From NCBI GenBank assembly GCA_009911175.1, contig QXWX01000004.1, positions 1 through 64,000 on the forward strand: 64,000 bases of DNA, in the 5' to 3' direction. Shown in pieces: positions 49,709-59,784 of this stretch. The position numbers were made by a program, and so were the translations under genes. The notes beneath the pieces were generated by a model. It was given only the letters and a program-made list of their open reading frames with translations. It made no database searches and was not told the DNA's origin. Source of the stretch: Lachnospiraceae bacterium. GTDB taxonomy: Bacteria > Bacillota_A > Clostridia > Lachnospirales > Lachnospiraceae. Position 1 is the first letter of the stretch; the number at the start of each line of letters is the position of its first letter.

Positions 49709-50185
49709 TTACGACACCCCCGGGTCTTTTAGCAGACCATCGCCGTCCGCCGCCGTAGTCGCCAGCTCGTCGCACCGCTCATTCTGAGGATGCCCGGCAT
49801 GTCCCTTGATCCAGTGGAATGTCACCTCATGATTTTTTTTCGCCTCCAGAAGGCGCTTCCAGAGATCTACATTCTTCACCTCTTCGTTTTTTCCGCGCTT
49901 CCACCCCTTCTTGACCCAGCCCTCGATCCAGTGCTGGTTGAAGGCGTTGACCACATACTGAGAATCCGAATAGACCTTCACCTGACAGGGGCGGTTCAGG
50001 GCTTCCAGTCCCACGATCACCGCCATCATCTCCATCCGGTTATTGGTGGTCTTTACATATCCCTGGGACAGCTCCTTTGTATGCAGCTCTCCTTTCGGAT
50101 CCACATATTCCAGTACCGCGCCATAGCCGCCGGGCCCCTGCGGGTTTCCCCGGGCCGAACCGTCCGTATATAAGTTTACCTGCAT
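49709..50185 (-). CDS. rnhA: Ribonuclease HI
   Basis: 158 aa from ATG 50185 (GGAGAAG upstream). All four metal ligands are visible: Asp in YTDGSARGNPG-like start, Glu in NNRMEMMAV, Asp in VYSDSQYV, Asp in NERCDELAT; the basic handle is VKKGWKRGKNEEVKNVDLW. It removes RNA from RNA-DNA hybrids. Confidence 0.96.
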   Translation of the reverse strand: MQVNLYTDGSARGNPQGPGGYGAVLEYVDPKGELHTKELSQGYVKTTNNRMEMMAVIVGLEALNRPCQVKVYSDSQYVVNAFNQHWIEGWVKKGWKRGKNEEVKNVDLWKRLLEAKKNHEVTFHWIKGHAGHPQNERCDELATTAADGDGLLKDPGVS

Positions 50186-50284
50186 TTTCTTCTCCGTTCT
50201 TCTCTGAACCCCGGTTCCTGAATCCAATATTCATACAAGCAGGGGCAAATAATAAACATTGCGACATAGTAAAGTCTGATTGCT

Positions 50285-50989
50285 TCACGACAATAAAAAG
50301 GTCTGCCCCGGCTCCCGGATCTCCATGATCCGCTCCCTGTATTTTGCCGTACACGCCTCTTTCTTAAGCCGTTCGAAAATTCCATAGTCATTCCAGAAAT
50401 GCATGGGAAACACGCATTTGGTCCGGGTGTGGAGCATAAAGAACTCCAGCCCTTCTGCATACCGCCCTTCCAGCCTGGGATCTACGGGAACAAATGCCGC
50501 ATCAATGGTCTCACCGCCGATCTTTTGAATCTCCCGCTCATAGCTCCGGCGCATCATCTTTACATAGTCTTCGCCCTCTTCATCCCAGTACCATGCATTC
50601 AGATCCCCTGCATGATAAAGGACCTTCCCCTGATATTGAACCAGAAAAGCGACGCCCTCATCCGTAGAGCACAGGGTCCGGATCCGGCATCCCTGCACAT
50701 CCAGCTCTTCCTCCGGCTTTACGAACCATATATTTTCTTCCCGGCCCCCATGCTTCAATGCATCCCTTTTGATATCTTTTGATAAAATGTAAAAGGTATG
50801 GGGCATCTTCTCCTGAAATTCAAATATCCTTCTCTGATAGTGGTCCTGGTGCGCATGGCTTGAAAAAATGAAAAACTTCTTTCCCGGATCCAGCTCCGGC
50901 AGCTCACCGCGGTAGTAGTCAAACAGGAAATACGCATCCTCCAGTTCCACCTGAAATCCACTATGCTCGATATATAGCACTTTGATCAT
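50285..50989 (-). CDS. MBL-fold metallohydrolase
   Basis: 234 aa. Metal-binding SSHAHQDHY (HxHxDH), then LYHAGDLNAWYW and VFPMHFWNDYG supplying further His/Asp ligands. It resembles UlaG-like lactonase/phosphodiesterase members; substrate unknown. Confidence 0.88.
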   Translation of the reverse strand: MIKVLYIEHSGFQVELEDAYFLFDYYRGELPELDPGKKFFIFSSHAHQDHYQRRIFEFQEKMPHTFYILSKDIKRDALKHGGREENIWFVKPEEELDVQGCRIRTLCSTDEGVAFLVQYQGKVLYHAGDLNAWYWDEEGEDYVKMMRRSYEREIQKIGGETIDAAFVPVDPRLEGRYAEGLEFFMLHTRTKCVFPMHFWNDYGIFERLKKEACTAKYRERIMEIREPGQTFLLS

Positions 50990-51091
50990 ACGATAACCTC
51001 ACTCCTTGCCTAAAGAACTGTAAAGAGTAATCTTCTTTCACGGCGCCTTGCGCTCTGTTGCAAAGTATCCGGCCAGTATAGCTGAGATTTC

Positions 51092-51553
51092 TCAGACATT
51101 CAGCATCTCCACCGCCCGCACCAGCTCCGGCAGGATAAATTCGATCCCTTCCTTTGCCAGCTTTCCGCTGTCTGGAAGGTTCACCATGACCGTCCGGTTG
51201 CGGATACCGGCTGCCGACCGGTCCAGTATGATTTTTTTTGAATACCGAATACTGTATGCACGGATGGCCTCCGGGATCCCCGGAAGCAGGCGTTCCGCCG
51301 CATCTGTCAGAGCATCCGGCGCGCAGTTCTTTTTCAGGACGCCTGTAGACCCTACCGTCAGGATCAGCTGCACCGAGCCCGTATCCGCCAGCTGTCTTAA
51401 GACTGCTTCCACCACAGTCCGGTCCTCCGGCAGCACCCCTGCCTTGACATCAAATCCCACCTGTTCCACGACACGCTTCACCGCTGTTCCCGCGGCGCTC
51501 TCCTGCTTTGCCTTGTATGCCCTTGTACTGACCGTAAATACCGCTGCCTTCAT
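51092..51553 (-). CDS. MogA/MoaB-like molybdopterin-binding fold protein
   Basis: 153 aa. MPT-binding layout: AVFTVSTRAYKAKQESAAG, LILTVGSTGVLKKNCAPDAL (usual GGTG is GSTG), PGIPEAIRAYSIRYSKK, and VNLPDSGKLAKEG (usual LPGSP). Two normally conserved glycine/proline positions differ. No other molybdopterin genes are nearby; it may be a divergent adenylyltransferase-like protein. Confidence 0.75.
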   Translation of the reverse strand: MKAAVFTVSTRAYKAKQESAAGTAVKRVVEQVGFDVKAGVLPEDRTVVEAVLRQLADTGSVQLILTVGSTGVLKKNCAPDALTDAAERLLPGIPEAIRAYSIRYSKKIILDRSAAGIRNRTVMVNLPDSGKLAKEGIEFILPELVRAVEMLNV

Positions 51554-51638
51554 GATACCAGTCCTCTTTCATTTTATAACAGTTCCAATCAACCACCGCA
51601 ACAGGATAAAGCTGATTTCCGATTGCAGTCCGGATCTT

Positions 51639-52916
51639 TTACATTGCGAATATCTTCTCCGCATATTCATTGGCTTTTGCAAAAATTTCTTCTTTGGAAG
51701 AATCCAGATAGAATTCCCCGTCCTGATACAGCACCTTCCCGCCGATCATCGTCATCTTCACATTCGACTTGCTCCCGCTGTACACCAGGTTTTTGTCCAG
51801 GTTGCGGATGGGCTGCATATTAGGCTGGTTTAAGTCGATCAGGATCAGATCCGCCTTTTTGCCCGGCGCAATGCTGTCGCACTCCGGCAGTCCACAGGCA
51901 TAAGCCCCGTTCACCGTTGCCATTTTCAGCACTTCCCTTGCCGGAACCGCCTCGGGATCGTCGCAGACCGCCTTCTGCAGCCCGGTTACCAAAAACATCT
52001 CCCGGAACATATCCAGACAGTTGTTGCTGGCTGCCCCATCCGTTCCGATAGCTACCGGGATCCCCATCTCCAGATACCGCTTAATGGGCGCGATCCCGCT
52101 TGCCAGCTTCAGATTGGACGCCGGATTGGTGACCACATAAATACCCCGTTTCTTGATGATCTCATAATCGGTCTCATCCATGTGTACACAGTGGAACAGC
52201 GTGCCGCCGTATCGGAACAGCCCAAGGGAGTCCATATAGGCAACCGGAGACATGCCTGAACGCTCGCGGCACTCTTCGACTTCCTTGTGCGTCTCGGAGC
52301 AGTGCACAGAAACCGGAGCCTGATACCGTTCCGCCAGTGCCGCGATCCCTTCCATCAGCTCCCTGCTGGTGGTATACTCCGCATGGAAACCGATCCGATG
52401 GCTGATCTGCCGTGCCGGATCGATATTCAGCCGCAGGTAGTCCTTTTCCACCTGGTCTACGGTGCCGCCGAAATTATTAATGCTGTCACAGAACACATAC
52501 CGAAACCCGGTGTCCTTTGCCGCCCGTGCCCCGTCGTCCACGTAGAAATACATATCGTATGCCGTCGTGATCCCGCTGGTCAGATATTCCATGAATGCCA
52601 GCTTGGTGAACCAGTAGAGACTTTCGCCAGTGAGCTTCCCTTCCGCCGGAAACACCTTGTTAAACAGCCATTCATCCAGCTTTAAGTCATCCGCGTGGGA
52701 ACGCAGGAAGGTCATGGCCGAATGGGTATGGGCGTTCTTGAAGCCCGGCATCAGCAGATTGCCCTGGCCGTCGATCTCCCTGTCCCATACCTTTCCGTCC
52801 TTACGCTCAGGCCCCGCATAGGTGATGGTATCATCCTGGATCCATACCTCTCCCTGAAAGATATCTTTCCCTTCTTCCATGGTCAGTATTCTTACATTAT
52901 AAATTCTTGTGTTCAT
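51639..52916 (-). CDS. Amidohydrolase (SsnA/MtaD-like deaminase)
   Basis: 425 aa. Metal ligands in PGFKNAHTHSAM, GFHAEYTTS, VHCSETHKEVEE and GTDGAASNNCLDMF. This subgroup deaminates S-adenosylhomocysteine, methylthioadenosine or related purines; adjacency to a purine nucleoside phosphorylase supports purine salvage. Confidence 0.9.
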   Translation of the reverse strand: MNTRIYNVRILTMEEGKDIFQGEVWIQDDTITYAGPERKDGKVWDREIDGQGNLLMPGFKNAHTHSAMTFLRSHADDLKLDEWLFNKVFPAEGKLTGESLYWFTKLAFMEYLTSGITTAYDMYFYVDDGARAAKDTGFRYVFCDSINNFGGTVDQVEKDYLRLNIDPARQISHRIGFHAEYTTSRELMEGIAALAERYQAPVSVHCSETHKEVEECRERSGMSPVAYMDSLGLFRYGGTLFHCVHMDETDYEIIKKRGIYVVTNPASNLKLASGIAPIKRYLEMGIPVAIGTDGAASNNCLDMFREMFLVTGLQKAVCDDPEAVPAREVLKMATVNGAYACGLPECDSIAPGKKADLILIDLNQPNMQPIRNLDKNLVYSGSKSNVKMTMIGGKVLYQDGEFYLDSSKEEIFAKANEYAEKIFAM

Positions 52917-52937
52917 GGATTTCCTTTTTCCTCACTT

Positions 52938-53759
52938 TCACAGCTTTCTGATGATCTGGGTCACCAGACGCTCAAAATCCTCTGCCCGTTTATCCGCCGC
53001 AATCTGCACGTCCTCATGCTTTAGCTTCTCCTTAGAGATCCCGCTCGCCATATTGGATACGCAGGAAATGCCGCACACCCGGATGTCCGCGTGCCGTGCC
53101 GCCAGCGCCTCGCCTGCCGTGCTCATGCCCACCGCATCCGCGCCCAACGCCGCAAACATGCGGATCTCTGCCGGGCTTTCGTAATTCGGCCCGGTGGTCT
53201 GCACATAGACTCCTTCCCGGATGGGAATCCCCTCTTCTTTGGAAGTCTTCCGGATCAGCTCCTGAAGCTCCGGGTCATAGATATTGGACATATCCGGGAA
53301 TCGAAGCCCCAGCTCCGAAACATTTTCCCCGATCAAGGGAGAGGGAACAAAATTGGAGATCTGGTCCGTGATCATCATGAAATCTCCCACCTGGAAATTC
53401 CGGTTGATCCCGCCTGACGCATTGGTCAAAAACAGCACCTCAATCCCCATCAGCTTCATCACCCGGATCGGCAGCACCACCTCCTGGGGCGTATACCCTT
53501 CGTAAAAATGAACCCGTCCCTTCATCACCACTGCCGGAACATCGCCGATCATTCCAAACAGGAATCTTCCATCATGGCCTGCCACCGTGGAGACCGGAAA
53601 ATCCGGGATATCCCCGTACGGGATCTCACACTCCACCTTCATATTCCTGGCATAATTGCCCAGCCCGGAACCCAGGATCAGGCCCACTCTGGGTTGAAAA
53701 TCCGTGACTGTCCTGCAATATTCATAACATGCTTTTACCTTTTCATACTGTCTGCTCAT
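52938..53759 (-). CDS. Purine-nucleoside phosphorylase (trimeric type)
   Basis: 273 aa. LILGSGLGNYARN, VMKGRVHFYEGYTPQEVVLP, FLTNASGGINRNFQVGDFMM, and GPNYESPAEIRMFAALGADAVGMST, all typical of the PunA/DeoD low-molecular-weight trimer family. It splits (deoxy)inosine/guanosine. Same operon as the amidohydrolase. Confidence 0.95.
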   Translation of the reverse strand: MSRQYEKVKACYEYCRTVTDFQPRVGLILGSGLGNYARNMKVECEIPYGDIPDFPVSTVAGHDGRFLFGMIGDVPAVVMKGRVHFYEGYTPQEVVLPIRVMKLMGIEVLFLTNASGGINRNFQVGDFMMITDQISNFVPSPLIGENVSELGLRFPDMSNIYDPELQELIRKTSKEEGIPIREGVYVQTTGPNYESPAEIRMFAALGADAVGMSTAGEALAARHADIRVCGISCVSNMASGISKEKLKHEDVQIAADKRAEDFERLVTQIIRKL

Positions 53760-53875
53760 CTATCCTATCTCCTTCTTAAGCCTTGTGAAACTTCGCCGTA
53801 ATGAGGTACCCTGGGTGTACATTGCCCTCCTTTGTCCGCCCCACAGACTTCCTGCGCAGGATCCCTGTTTTGCCG

Positions 53876-54808
53876 CTACCTGGAACACTTCCATACCAGC
53901 TCGTCCCATCTCCGGTCCACTTCCTTCTGAAACTCCCCGATCAGGTGCTCGTTTTCTTTCTTAAACAGATGTTTGAACCGCCCCTGCTTTACCAGGAAGT
54001 CCTCAATTGGAAGCTTCTTCTTCGGCTCATAGTTGAGGATCCATTTCCCTTCCGCGACCTCGAACAGCGGCCAGTAGCAGGTCTCCACTCCCAGTTTACA
54101 GATCTCCATGATATCCGGCGTATTGTACCTCCATCCCCGGGGACAGGGCGCCATGATATTTAAAAATGCCGCGCCCGGCGTATAGATCGCCTTCTCCGAC
54201 TTAATATGAAGGTCCTTAAAGTTCTGTACAAATGTAGTCTGTGCCACGTAGGGGATGTCATGGCTTGCGATGATCGCCGCAAGATCCTTCCGGTTCTGTG
54301 GCTTTCCGTTGCTCTTCGTGCCTACCGGTGTGGTTGTCGTATCCGCATACATGGGAGTCGCGGAGGAACGCTGGATCCCGGTGTTCATGTAAGCGCCGTT
54401 GTCATAGCACACATACACCATGTCGTGATTCCGTTCCATGGCGCCGGACAATGACTGAAAACCGATGTCATAGGTTCCGCCGTCTCCTCCGAAGGTGATG
54501 AACTTGTACGTCGCATCCAGCTTCCCTTTTCTCTTCAATGCCTTATAAGCGCCTTCCACGCCGCTCAAGGTCGCCCCCGCGTTTTCAAAGGCATTGTGGA
54601 TATAGCTGTCCTCCCATGCCGTATATGGATAAGTAAATGTAGAGACCTCCAGACAGCCGGTGGCATTGCCGATCACGGCCTTGTCTCCTTCATGGAGCCC
54701 ACGCAGGACATTGCGCACCGCAATGGTCCCGCCGCATCCCGCGCACATCCGATGTCCGGGAGCCAGACGCTCCGGCTTATTCATGGTTTCTTTAAAATTG
54801 TAGCTCAT
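53876..54808 (-). CDS. porB: Pyruvate:ferredoxin oxidoreductase beta subunit
   Basis: 310 aa from ATG 54808 (GGGGACAGGAT upstream). TPP and cluster region: GHRMCAGCGGTIAVRNVL, TFGGDGGTYDIGFQSLSGAM, YDNGAYMNTGIQRS. With alpha, delta and gamma it oxidises pyruvate (or a related 2-oxoacid) to acetyl-CoA with reduced ferredoxin. Confidence 0.95.
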   Translation of the reverse strand: MSYNFKETMNKPERLAPGHRMCAGCGGTIAVRNVLRGLHEGDKAVIGNATGCLEVSTFTYPYTAWEDSYIHNAFENAGATLSGVEGAYKALKRKGKLDATYKFITFGGDGGTYDIGFQSLSGAMERNHDMVYVCYDNGAYMNTGIQRSSATPMYADTTTTPVGTKSNGKPQNRKDLAAIIASHDIPYVAQTTFVQNFKDLHIKSEKAIYTPGAAFLNIMAPCPRGWRYNTPDIMEICKLGVETCYWPLFEVAEGKWILNYEPKKKLPIEDFLVKQGRFKHLFKKENEHLIGEFQKEVDRRWDELVWKCSR

Positions 54809-54821
54809 ATCCTGTCCCCCC

Positions 54822-56003
54822 CTATTCTCGAATTCCAAGATAGCGGTAGGTTTCCCCTGTCTCGCCGTCTTCTGCAATCTGTTTCAGGGCTGCAAAAATA
54901 TGCTCCATATCTTCCACGCGCACGTCCCGTCCTCCCAGTCCGTAGATATAATTCACTGCCAGGGCCTGAGAACGTGCACGGAACAATGCTGCCATCACAT
55001 CTGCGCCCAGCGGTCCTCCATGATTCGTATAGCCTTCCGCCCGGTCCATGACCGCAACGGCCTTCACCCCGGATAAAGCCTGCGCGATCTCCTCCGCCGG
55101 GAAGGGGCGGTACATCCGGATCTTCACCAGTCCCACCTTCTCGCCCTTTGCCCGCAGCCAGTCGATGGCATCCTTGGTTGTGCCTGCCGCAGACCCGATC
55201 ATCACTACGGCCAGCTCAGCGTCTTCCATGCAATATTCTTCAAACAGTCCGTATTTCCTGCCGGACAATGCGGCAAATTCCTTCGCTGTCTCCAGCACCA
55301 CCCGGCTTACATGCTTCATGCCCTCGGCCTGGTTCCGTTTTGCTTCCATATAATAATCCGTAATGGAATAGGGGCCTACTGCCATGGGGCAGTCCGGATT
55401 CAGCAGATAGTTTTCCGGCTCATACTCTCCCACAAAGCTCCGTACCTCTTCGTCCTCCAGCAATTCCATATTCTCCACCGCGTGACTGGTAATAAATCCG
55501 TCCTGGCAGATCATGATGGGCAGCCTGACATCCGGATGCTCAGAGATCCGGTATGCCTGCACCATATTGTCATAAGCCTCCTGGTTGTTCTCCGCATAAA
55601 GCTGGATCCATCCCGAATCCCGCGCGCCCATGCTGTCCGAATGGTCGCAGTTGATGTTGATGGGACCCGACAGGGCGCGGTTCACCAACGCCAGTGCCAG
55701 CGGCAGACGGTTGGACGCCGCAATATATAATTCTTCCCACATATAGGCCAGTCCGCAGGAGGATGTGGCTGTCAGGCTCCTTGCTCCCGCCGCTGAGGCA
55801 CCGATCGCCGCACTCATGGAGCTGTGCTCACTCTCCACCGGAATGAACTCCGTATCCACCTGTCCGTTTGCCACAAAGGAAGCAAAGTACTGTGGAATCT
55901 CCGTGGACGGTGTGATGGGAAAAGCCGGGAATACATCCGGGTTGATCTGGCGCAGCGCGATCGCCACTGCCTCATTTCCTGATAAACGGTCTCTCTTTGC
56001 CAT
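54822..56003 (-). CDS. porA: Pyruvate:ferredoxin oxidoreductase alpha subunit
   Basis: 393 aa. RLSGNEAVAIALRQINPDVF, FPITPSTEIPQYFASF, FIPVESEHSSMSAAIGASAA, and TATSSCGLAYMWEELYIAAS are the PorA hallmarks. Order porG-porD-porA-porB as in anaerobes. Confidence 0.95.
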   Translation of the reverse strand: MAKRDRLSGNEAVAIALRQINPDVFPAFPITPSTEIPQYFASFVANGQVDTEFIPVESEHSSMSAAIGASAAGARSLTATSSCGLAYMWEELYIAASNRLPLALALVNRALSGPININCDHSDSMGARDSGWIQLYAENNQEAYDNMVQAYRISEHPDVRLPIMICQDGFITSHAVENMELLEDEEVRSFVGEYEPENYLLNPDCPMAVGPYSITDYYMEAKRNQAEGMKHVSRVVLETAKEFAALSGRKYGLFEEYCMEDAELAVVMIGSAAGTTKDAIDWLRAKGEKVGLVKIRMYRPFPAEEIAQALSGVKAVAVMDRAEGYTNHGGPLGADVMAALFRARSQALAVNYIYGLGGRDVRVEDMEHIFAALKQIAEDGETGETYRYLGIRE

Positions 56004-56004
56004 G

Positions 56005-56310
56005 TCAGTTCACCCCTTCCATCGTGATCGCGCCGAAAGGACATGCCTTCACACAGATCCCACAGCCCTTGCAGTGCTCATAGTCAAATGCCCCCCGCTT
56101 ATAATCCGCAACCGGGATACAGCTGTCCGGACAGACCGGAACACACAGCAGACATTGTTTGCATTTTTCCTCGATAAATTCCGGCTTGTCCGTAGACCAC
56201 TCACCGGTATTGAACTCCCTGGATGTGCCGGCTCCCGCGATCACCATGCCTTCCGTCAAGTCCTTCCATCCCGCTTTCACACCTAGTTTACTGATATCTG
56301 CCGCCATCAC
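56005..56310 (-). CDS. porD: Pyruvate:ferredoxin oxidoreductase delta subunit (2[4Fe-4S])
   Basis: 101 aa. Two ferredoxin motifs: CKQCLLCVPVCPDSC and CKGCGICVKACPFGA. It shuttles electrons to ferredoxin. Overlaps porG by 4 bp. Confidence 0.95.
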   Translation of the reverse strand: MMAADISKLGVKAGWKDLTEGMVIAGAGTSREFNTGEWSTDKPEFIEEKCKQCLLCVPVCPDSCIPVADYKRGAFDYEHCKGCGICVKACPFGAITMEGVN

Positions 56311-56879
56311 CGCACCTCCTGCAATGCCATCTTCAACGCCGCCATGTTGCCCTCAATCACTTCAGGCTTACCTGCAAATTTGTGGGAAAAGGATGCCTTC
56401 ATCTCTTTCAGAAAGGTCTCTTCCTCCATGATCCCCGCCACCTTCACAATGGCCGCCAGCATGGGCGTATTGGGAAAATATCTTCCCATCGTCGCCATGG
56501 ATACCTTGTGGGCGTCAATGATATAAACTTCCCCTTCGTATCCTTTCAGGTGGGGAATGATCTCTTCTTTTGAACGCTGGGTATTCACCAGGATCGCCCC
56601 GTCCTTCTTCAGTCCGGAGGTCACATCCACAGCCTCCAGAAGGGATTCATCCACAACAACCACATACTGGGGATCATAGATATTGGAATGCACCCGGATC
56701 ACCTGGTCGCTGATCCGGTTATACGCGGTAATGGGCGCGCCCATACGCTCCGGGCCGTATTCCGGAAATCCCTGGACATACTTTCCTGTCTGGAATGCGA
56801 CATCCGCCAGCAAAAGCGCCGCCGTCTTGGCACCCTGGCCGCCCCGGCCGTGCCATCTGATCTCTGTCAGGTTCCTCAT
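56307..56879 (-). CDS. porG: Pyruvate:ferredoxin oxidoreductase gamma subunit
   Basis: 190 aa from ATG 56879 (AAGGAAG upstream). EIRWHGRGGQGAKTAALLLA, QGFPEYGPERMGAPITAYNR. First gene of the por operon. Confidence 0.94.
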   Translation of the reverse strand: MRNLTEIRWHGRGGQGAKTAALLLADVAFQTGKYVQGFPEYGPERMGAPITAYNRISDQVIRVHSNIYDPQYVVVVDESLLEAVDVTSGLKKDGAILVNTQRSKEEIIPHLKGYEGEVYIIDAHKVSMATMGRYFPNTPMLAAIVKVAGIMEEETFLKEMKASFSHKFAGKPEVIEGNMAALKMALQEVR

Positions 56880-56908
56880 GTTCTTTCTTCCTTTCGTTTT
56901 TACTGTAC

Positions 56909-56952
56909 TCCGCCTGCCAAAAATCAAACTGCCATACACTGACGCAGGCGGA
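56909..56952. promoter_or_regulatory. Hairpin in por leader
   Basis: TCCGCCTGC (56909-56917) is complementary to GCAGGCGGA (56944-56952), within the leader 30-70 bp upstream of porG. It could affect the por mRNA. Confidence 0.45.
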
Positions 56953-56971
56953 ATCAACGGCTTATATACAA

Positions 56972-57137
56972 CTAGTACAATGTTGCATTAATAATTGAGT
57001 AATAAGTGCTCGCTGTCCATGCCATTACTGCGTTGGAGTCAGTCAACGATGCTACCGGCATCGCCTCCTTCCTCCGCCTTGTACTGACATGAACATCGGA
57101 CGCTTATTACTTCAAAATTAATGCAACATTGTACTAG
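56972..57137. repeat. 166-bp imperfect palindromic element (MITE-like)
   Basis: Terminal arms of 35 bp (56972-57006 and 57103-57137), the outer 21 bp identical, begin CTAGTACAATGTTGC. The interior is also partly self-complementary, so the whole unit could fold into one long hairpin. No ORF. It lies between gpmI and the por operon; CTAG at the outer ends may be target-site sequence. Confidence 0.8.
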
Positions 57138-57255
57138 CAGTGTCTTCAGATCCAAAAACACTGCCAGTTTTTCATCTTGTAAGACGCAGAAAAACTGCCC
57201 GAGACAGACTTTCTGCTATTCTGCCATAAAAGCCATGTATACAGCTTCCGGTTCT

Positions 57256-58794
57256 TTATTTTTTCAGAAGTGACTTTCCTGTCATCTCCGCCGGCTGCTC
57301 CAGTCCCATCAGCTCGATCAGAGTCGGCGCGATATCCGCCAGGCATCCTCCCTCCCGGAGCTGATAAGCCGGGTCTGCATTGACCAGGATAAAGGGCACC
57401 GGATTGGTCGTATGGGCGGTGAATGGCTCTCCGTTCTCCTCGTCGATCAGCTGCTCCGCATTGCCGTGGTCTGCGCAGATGAACATCTGTCCGTTCACTT
57501 CCTTCACTGCGTCCACCGCTCTGCCCACGCATTCGTCCACCGCTTCGATGGCCTGGATCGCCGCCGCTTCCACGCCGGTGTGTCCTACCATATCCGGATT
57601 GGCAAAGTTGATGATGATCACGTCATAGGTTCCGGACTTGATTGCCTCCACCAGCTTGCCGCATACTTCATATGCGCTCATCTCCGGCTTCAAGTCATAG
57701 GTGGCAACCTTGGGAGACTTTACAAGAATCCGGTCCTCGCCTTCGTTGGGCTCTTCTACGCCGCCGTTGAAGAAGAAGGTGACATGAGCGTACTTTTCCG
57801 TCTCTGCCAGACGAGCCTGCTTCAGGCCGTTCTTTGCAAGAAACTGTCCGAACGTATTGGTGATCTCTTCCTTCGCGAAAGCCACCAGCTTGTTCTCGAT
57901 CGTCACATCATATTCTGTGAAGCATACATAGGTCGTCTTGATACGCTCTCCTCTGTCAAAGCCGCCGAAATTGTCGTCACAGAAGGTTCTTGTGATCTCT
58001 CTTGCGCGGTCCGGACGGAAATTGAAAAAGATGATGGAGTCATTGTCCTGGATCGTAGCCACCGGTGCTCCGTTCTTCATCACAACGGTAGGAAGTACAA
58101 ATTCATCCGTCGCGTCCGCGTCATAGGAAGCCTGGATTCCTGCCGGTCCGGACTCCGCAGTCTCGCCGATCCCCTTTACCAGCGCATTGTAGGCTTTTTC
58201 CACACGCTCCCAGCGGTTATCCCGGTCCATCGCGTAATAACGTCCCATCACGCTTGCGACTTCACCCACACCGATCTCCTTCATCTTTTCTTCCAACTGT
58301 TCTACATATTCCTTGCCGGATGCCGGAGGCGTATCACGTCCGTCCAGGAAGCAGTGTACATACACCTTCTGGATGCCCTGCCTCTTCGCCAGCTCCAGCA
58401 GTCCGTATATGTGTTCATTGTGGCTGTGCACGCCTCCGTCGGATACCAGTCCGAACATATGCAGCGCGGAATCATGTTCTTTTACATTTTCGCAGGCTGC
58501 CAGAAGAGCCTTGTTCTCAAAAAAGTCTCCGTCCTGGATTGCCTTTGTGATCTTGGTCAGATCCTGGTATACGATCCTGCCGGCACCCATATTCAGATGT
58601 CCGACCTCAGAATTGCCCATCTGTCCGTCCGGCAGCCCCACTGCAAGGCCGCTTGCATTTCCCTTGACAAAAGGATACTCGGCCATCAGCTTATCCATGA
58701 CCGGGGTCTTTCCCTGTGCAACGGCATTTCCGGTTGTATTGTCATTTAATCCATAACCATCAAGAATCATTAATACAGTTGGTTTTTTGCTCAT
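57256..58794 (-). CDS. gpmI: 2,3-bisphosphoglycerate-independent phosphoglycerate mutase
   Basis: 512 aa from ATG 58794 (AAGGAGAAGG upstream). [18 protein letters not shown], catalytic-Ser region [42 protein letters not shown] and [10 protein letters not shown] metal sites. Interconverts 3- and 2-phosphoglycerate. Confidence 0.97.
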   Translation of the reverse strand: MSKKPTVLMILDGYGLNDNTTGNAVAQGKTPVMDKLMAEYPFVKGNASGLAVGLPDGQMGNSEVGHLNMGAGRIVYQDLTKITKAIQDGDFFENKALLAACENVKEHDSALHMFGLVSDGGVHSHNEHIYGLLELAKRQGIQKVYVHCFLDGRDTPPASGKEYVEQLEEKMKEIGVGEVASVMGRYYAMDRDNRWERVEKAYNALVKGIGETAESGPAGIQASYDADATDEFVLPTVVMKNGAPVATIQDNDSIIFFNFRPDRAREITRTFCDDNFGGFDRGERIKTTYVCFTEYDVTIENKLVAFAKEEITNTFGQFLAKNGLKQARLAETEKYAHVTFFFNGGVEEPNEGEDRILVKSPKVATYDLKPEMSAYEVCGKLVEAIKSGTYDVIIINFANPDMVGHTGVEAAAIQAIEAVDECVGRAVDAVKEVNGQMFICADHGNAEQLIDEENGEPFTAHTTNPVPFILVNADPAYQLREGGCLADIAPTLIELMGLEQPAEMTGKSLLKK

Positions 58795-58855
58795 TGTCCT
58801 TCTCCTTTTAAACACTGAAATTGTAACAGTTCTGTCACCTAAAAGTCCAGTATCT

Positions 58856-58884
58856 ATTGTACATGCTTTTTCCGTTTTTTGCAA
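58856..58884 (-). promoter_or_regulatory. Own promoter of gpmI
   Basis: Leftward TTGCAA (58879-58884), 17 bp, TACAAT (58856-58861), directly after the methyltransferase stop. It would keep gpmI expressed despite the inserted restriction genes. Confidence 0.65.
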
Positions 58885-58885
58885 A

Positions 58886-59779
58886 TCATTTTAATCGTTC
58901 GAGTATATTTTTGTAATATTCCGGATTGATCTCAAATCCAATATATTTTCTATTTAGATTTTTAGCCGCCACCAGCGTTGTACCGCATCCGCAAAATGGA
59001 TCCAATACGGTCTGCCCCTCTACCGTCACCAGCGAGATCAATATTTCCATCAGTTTTACTGCCTTTTGTGTAGGATGGAGTCCTCTGTCCGATTTCTGCG
59101 ACTGAACCTTTAACATATTGGAACAAATCTCCAATCCTTCATTCCACACCGCTAATTCTTTTAATTTTTCTTCGTTATAGCCTCCAACCGAATATTTCAA
59201 AATATTATCCGTCAATGTCCCTCCTTGAGGATATGGCTTCATAAACCATAAAATCGGCTCAAACAAGGGTCTTAAATTGCCTACCTTCCATCCTGCCCAC
59301 TTCTGGCTGTTGGTAGAATCCTGCCTTCTGTCAAATATACTGCTTACCCTCTGAGCCCGATATGCCGCAGAATCCTTCTCCCAGGCTATCATGTCTTTAA
59401 ATATAAATCCTGTATCCTCCATTGCACAGATGCATCTATGGGCCATTCTTCTTCCCGCAAATATAAAACAACTTGCTCCGGGTTTTAATACACGATACCA
59501 GTCATATGTCCACTTCCTGCACCACTCATAATACTCCTTAGGAATATTTTTATCCGACTGTGCCCATCCGTTTAACGGCTTCCCGCGTGACTTAAAAATG
59601 CTGCCACTTTTTTCCTGCGCAGGACTTTGTCCCAATAATGCTGTATTGGTATTGTTATGAAGTACATCCCATTCATCATAATTAATTCCGTATGGTATAT
59701 CAGACAAAATCAAATGAACCGACTCCGTTTCAACAGTTTTGATCAATTGAATCGAGTCTCCCAATTCTACCCTGCTCAT
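58886..59779 (-). CDS. DNA methyltransferase (HindIII-like modification enzyme)
   Basis: 297 aa from ATG 59779 (AGGAG 8 bases upstream; the GTG 59788 overlaps the endonuclease stop). Catalytic motif [16 protein letters not shown] (DPPY class variant) comes first and AdoMet-binding motif [21 protein letters not shown] last, the beta-type order. Also [14 protein letters not shown]. With the HindIII-like endonuclease beside it, it should methylate adenine in AAGCTT. Confidence 0.88.
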   Translation of the reverse strand: MSRVELGDSIQLIKTVETESVHLILSDIPYGINYDEWDVLHNNTNTALLGQSPAQEKSGSIFKSRGKPLNGWAQSDKNIPKEYYEWCRKWTYDWYRVLKPGASCFIFAGRRMAHRCICAMEDTGFIFKDMIAWEKDSAAYRAQRVSSIFDRRQDSTNSQKWAGWKVGNLRPLFEPILWFMKPYPQGGTLTDNILKYSVGGYNEEKLKELAVWNEGLEICSNMLKVQSQKSDRGLHPTQKAVKLMEILISLVTVEGQTVLDPFCGCGTTLVAAKNLNRKYIGFEINPEYYKNILERLK

Positions 59780-59784
59780 ATATC

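Noticed and set aside
57412..58749. 445-codon plus-strand ORF opposite gpmI
   Set aside because: Exact antisense of gpmI, which is a clear full-length enzyme; a shadow of codon bias.
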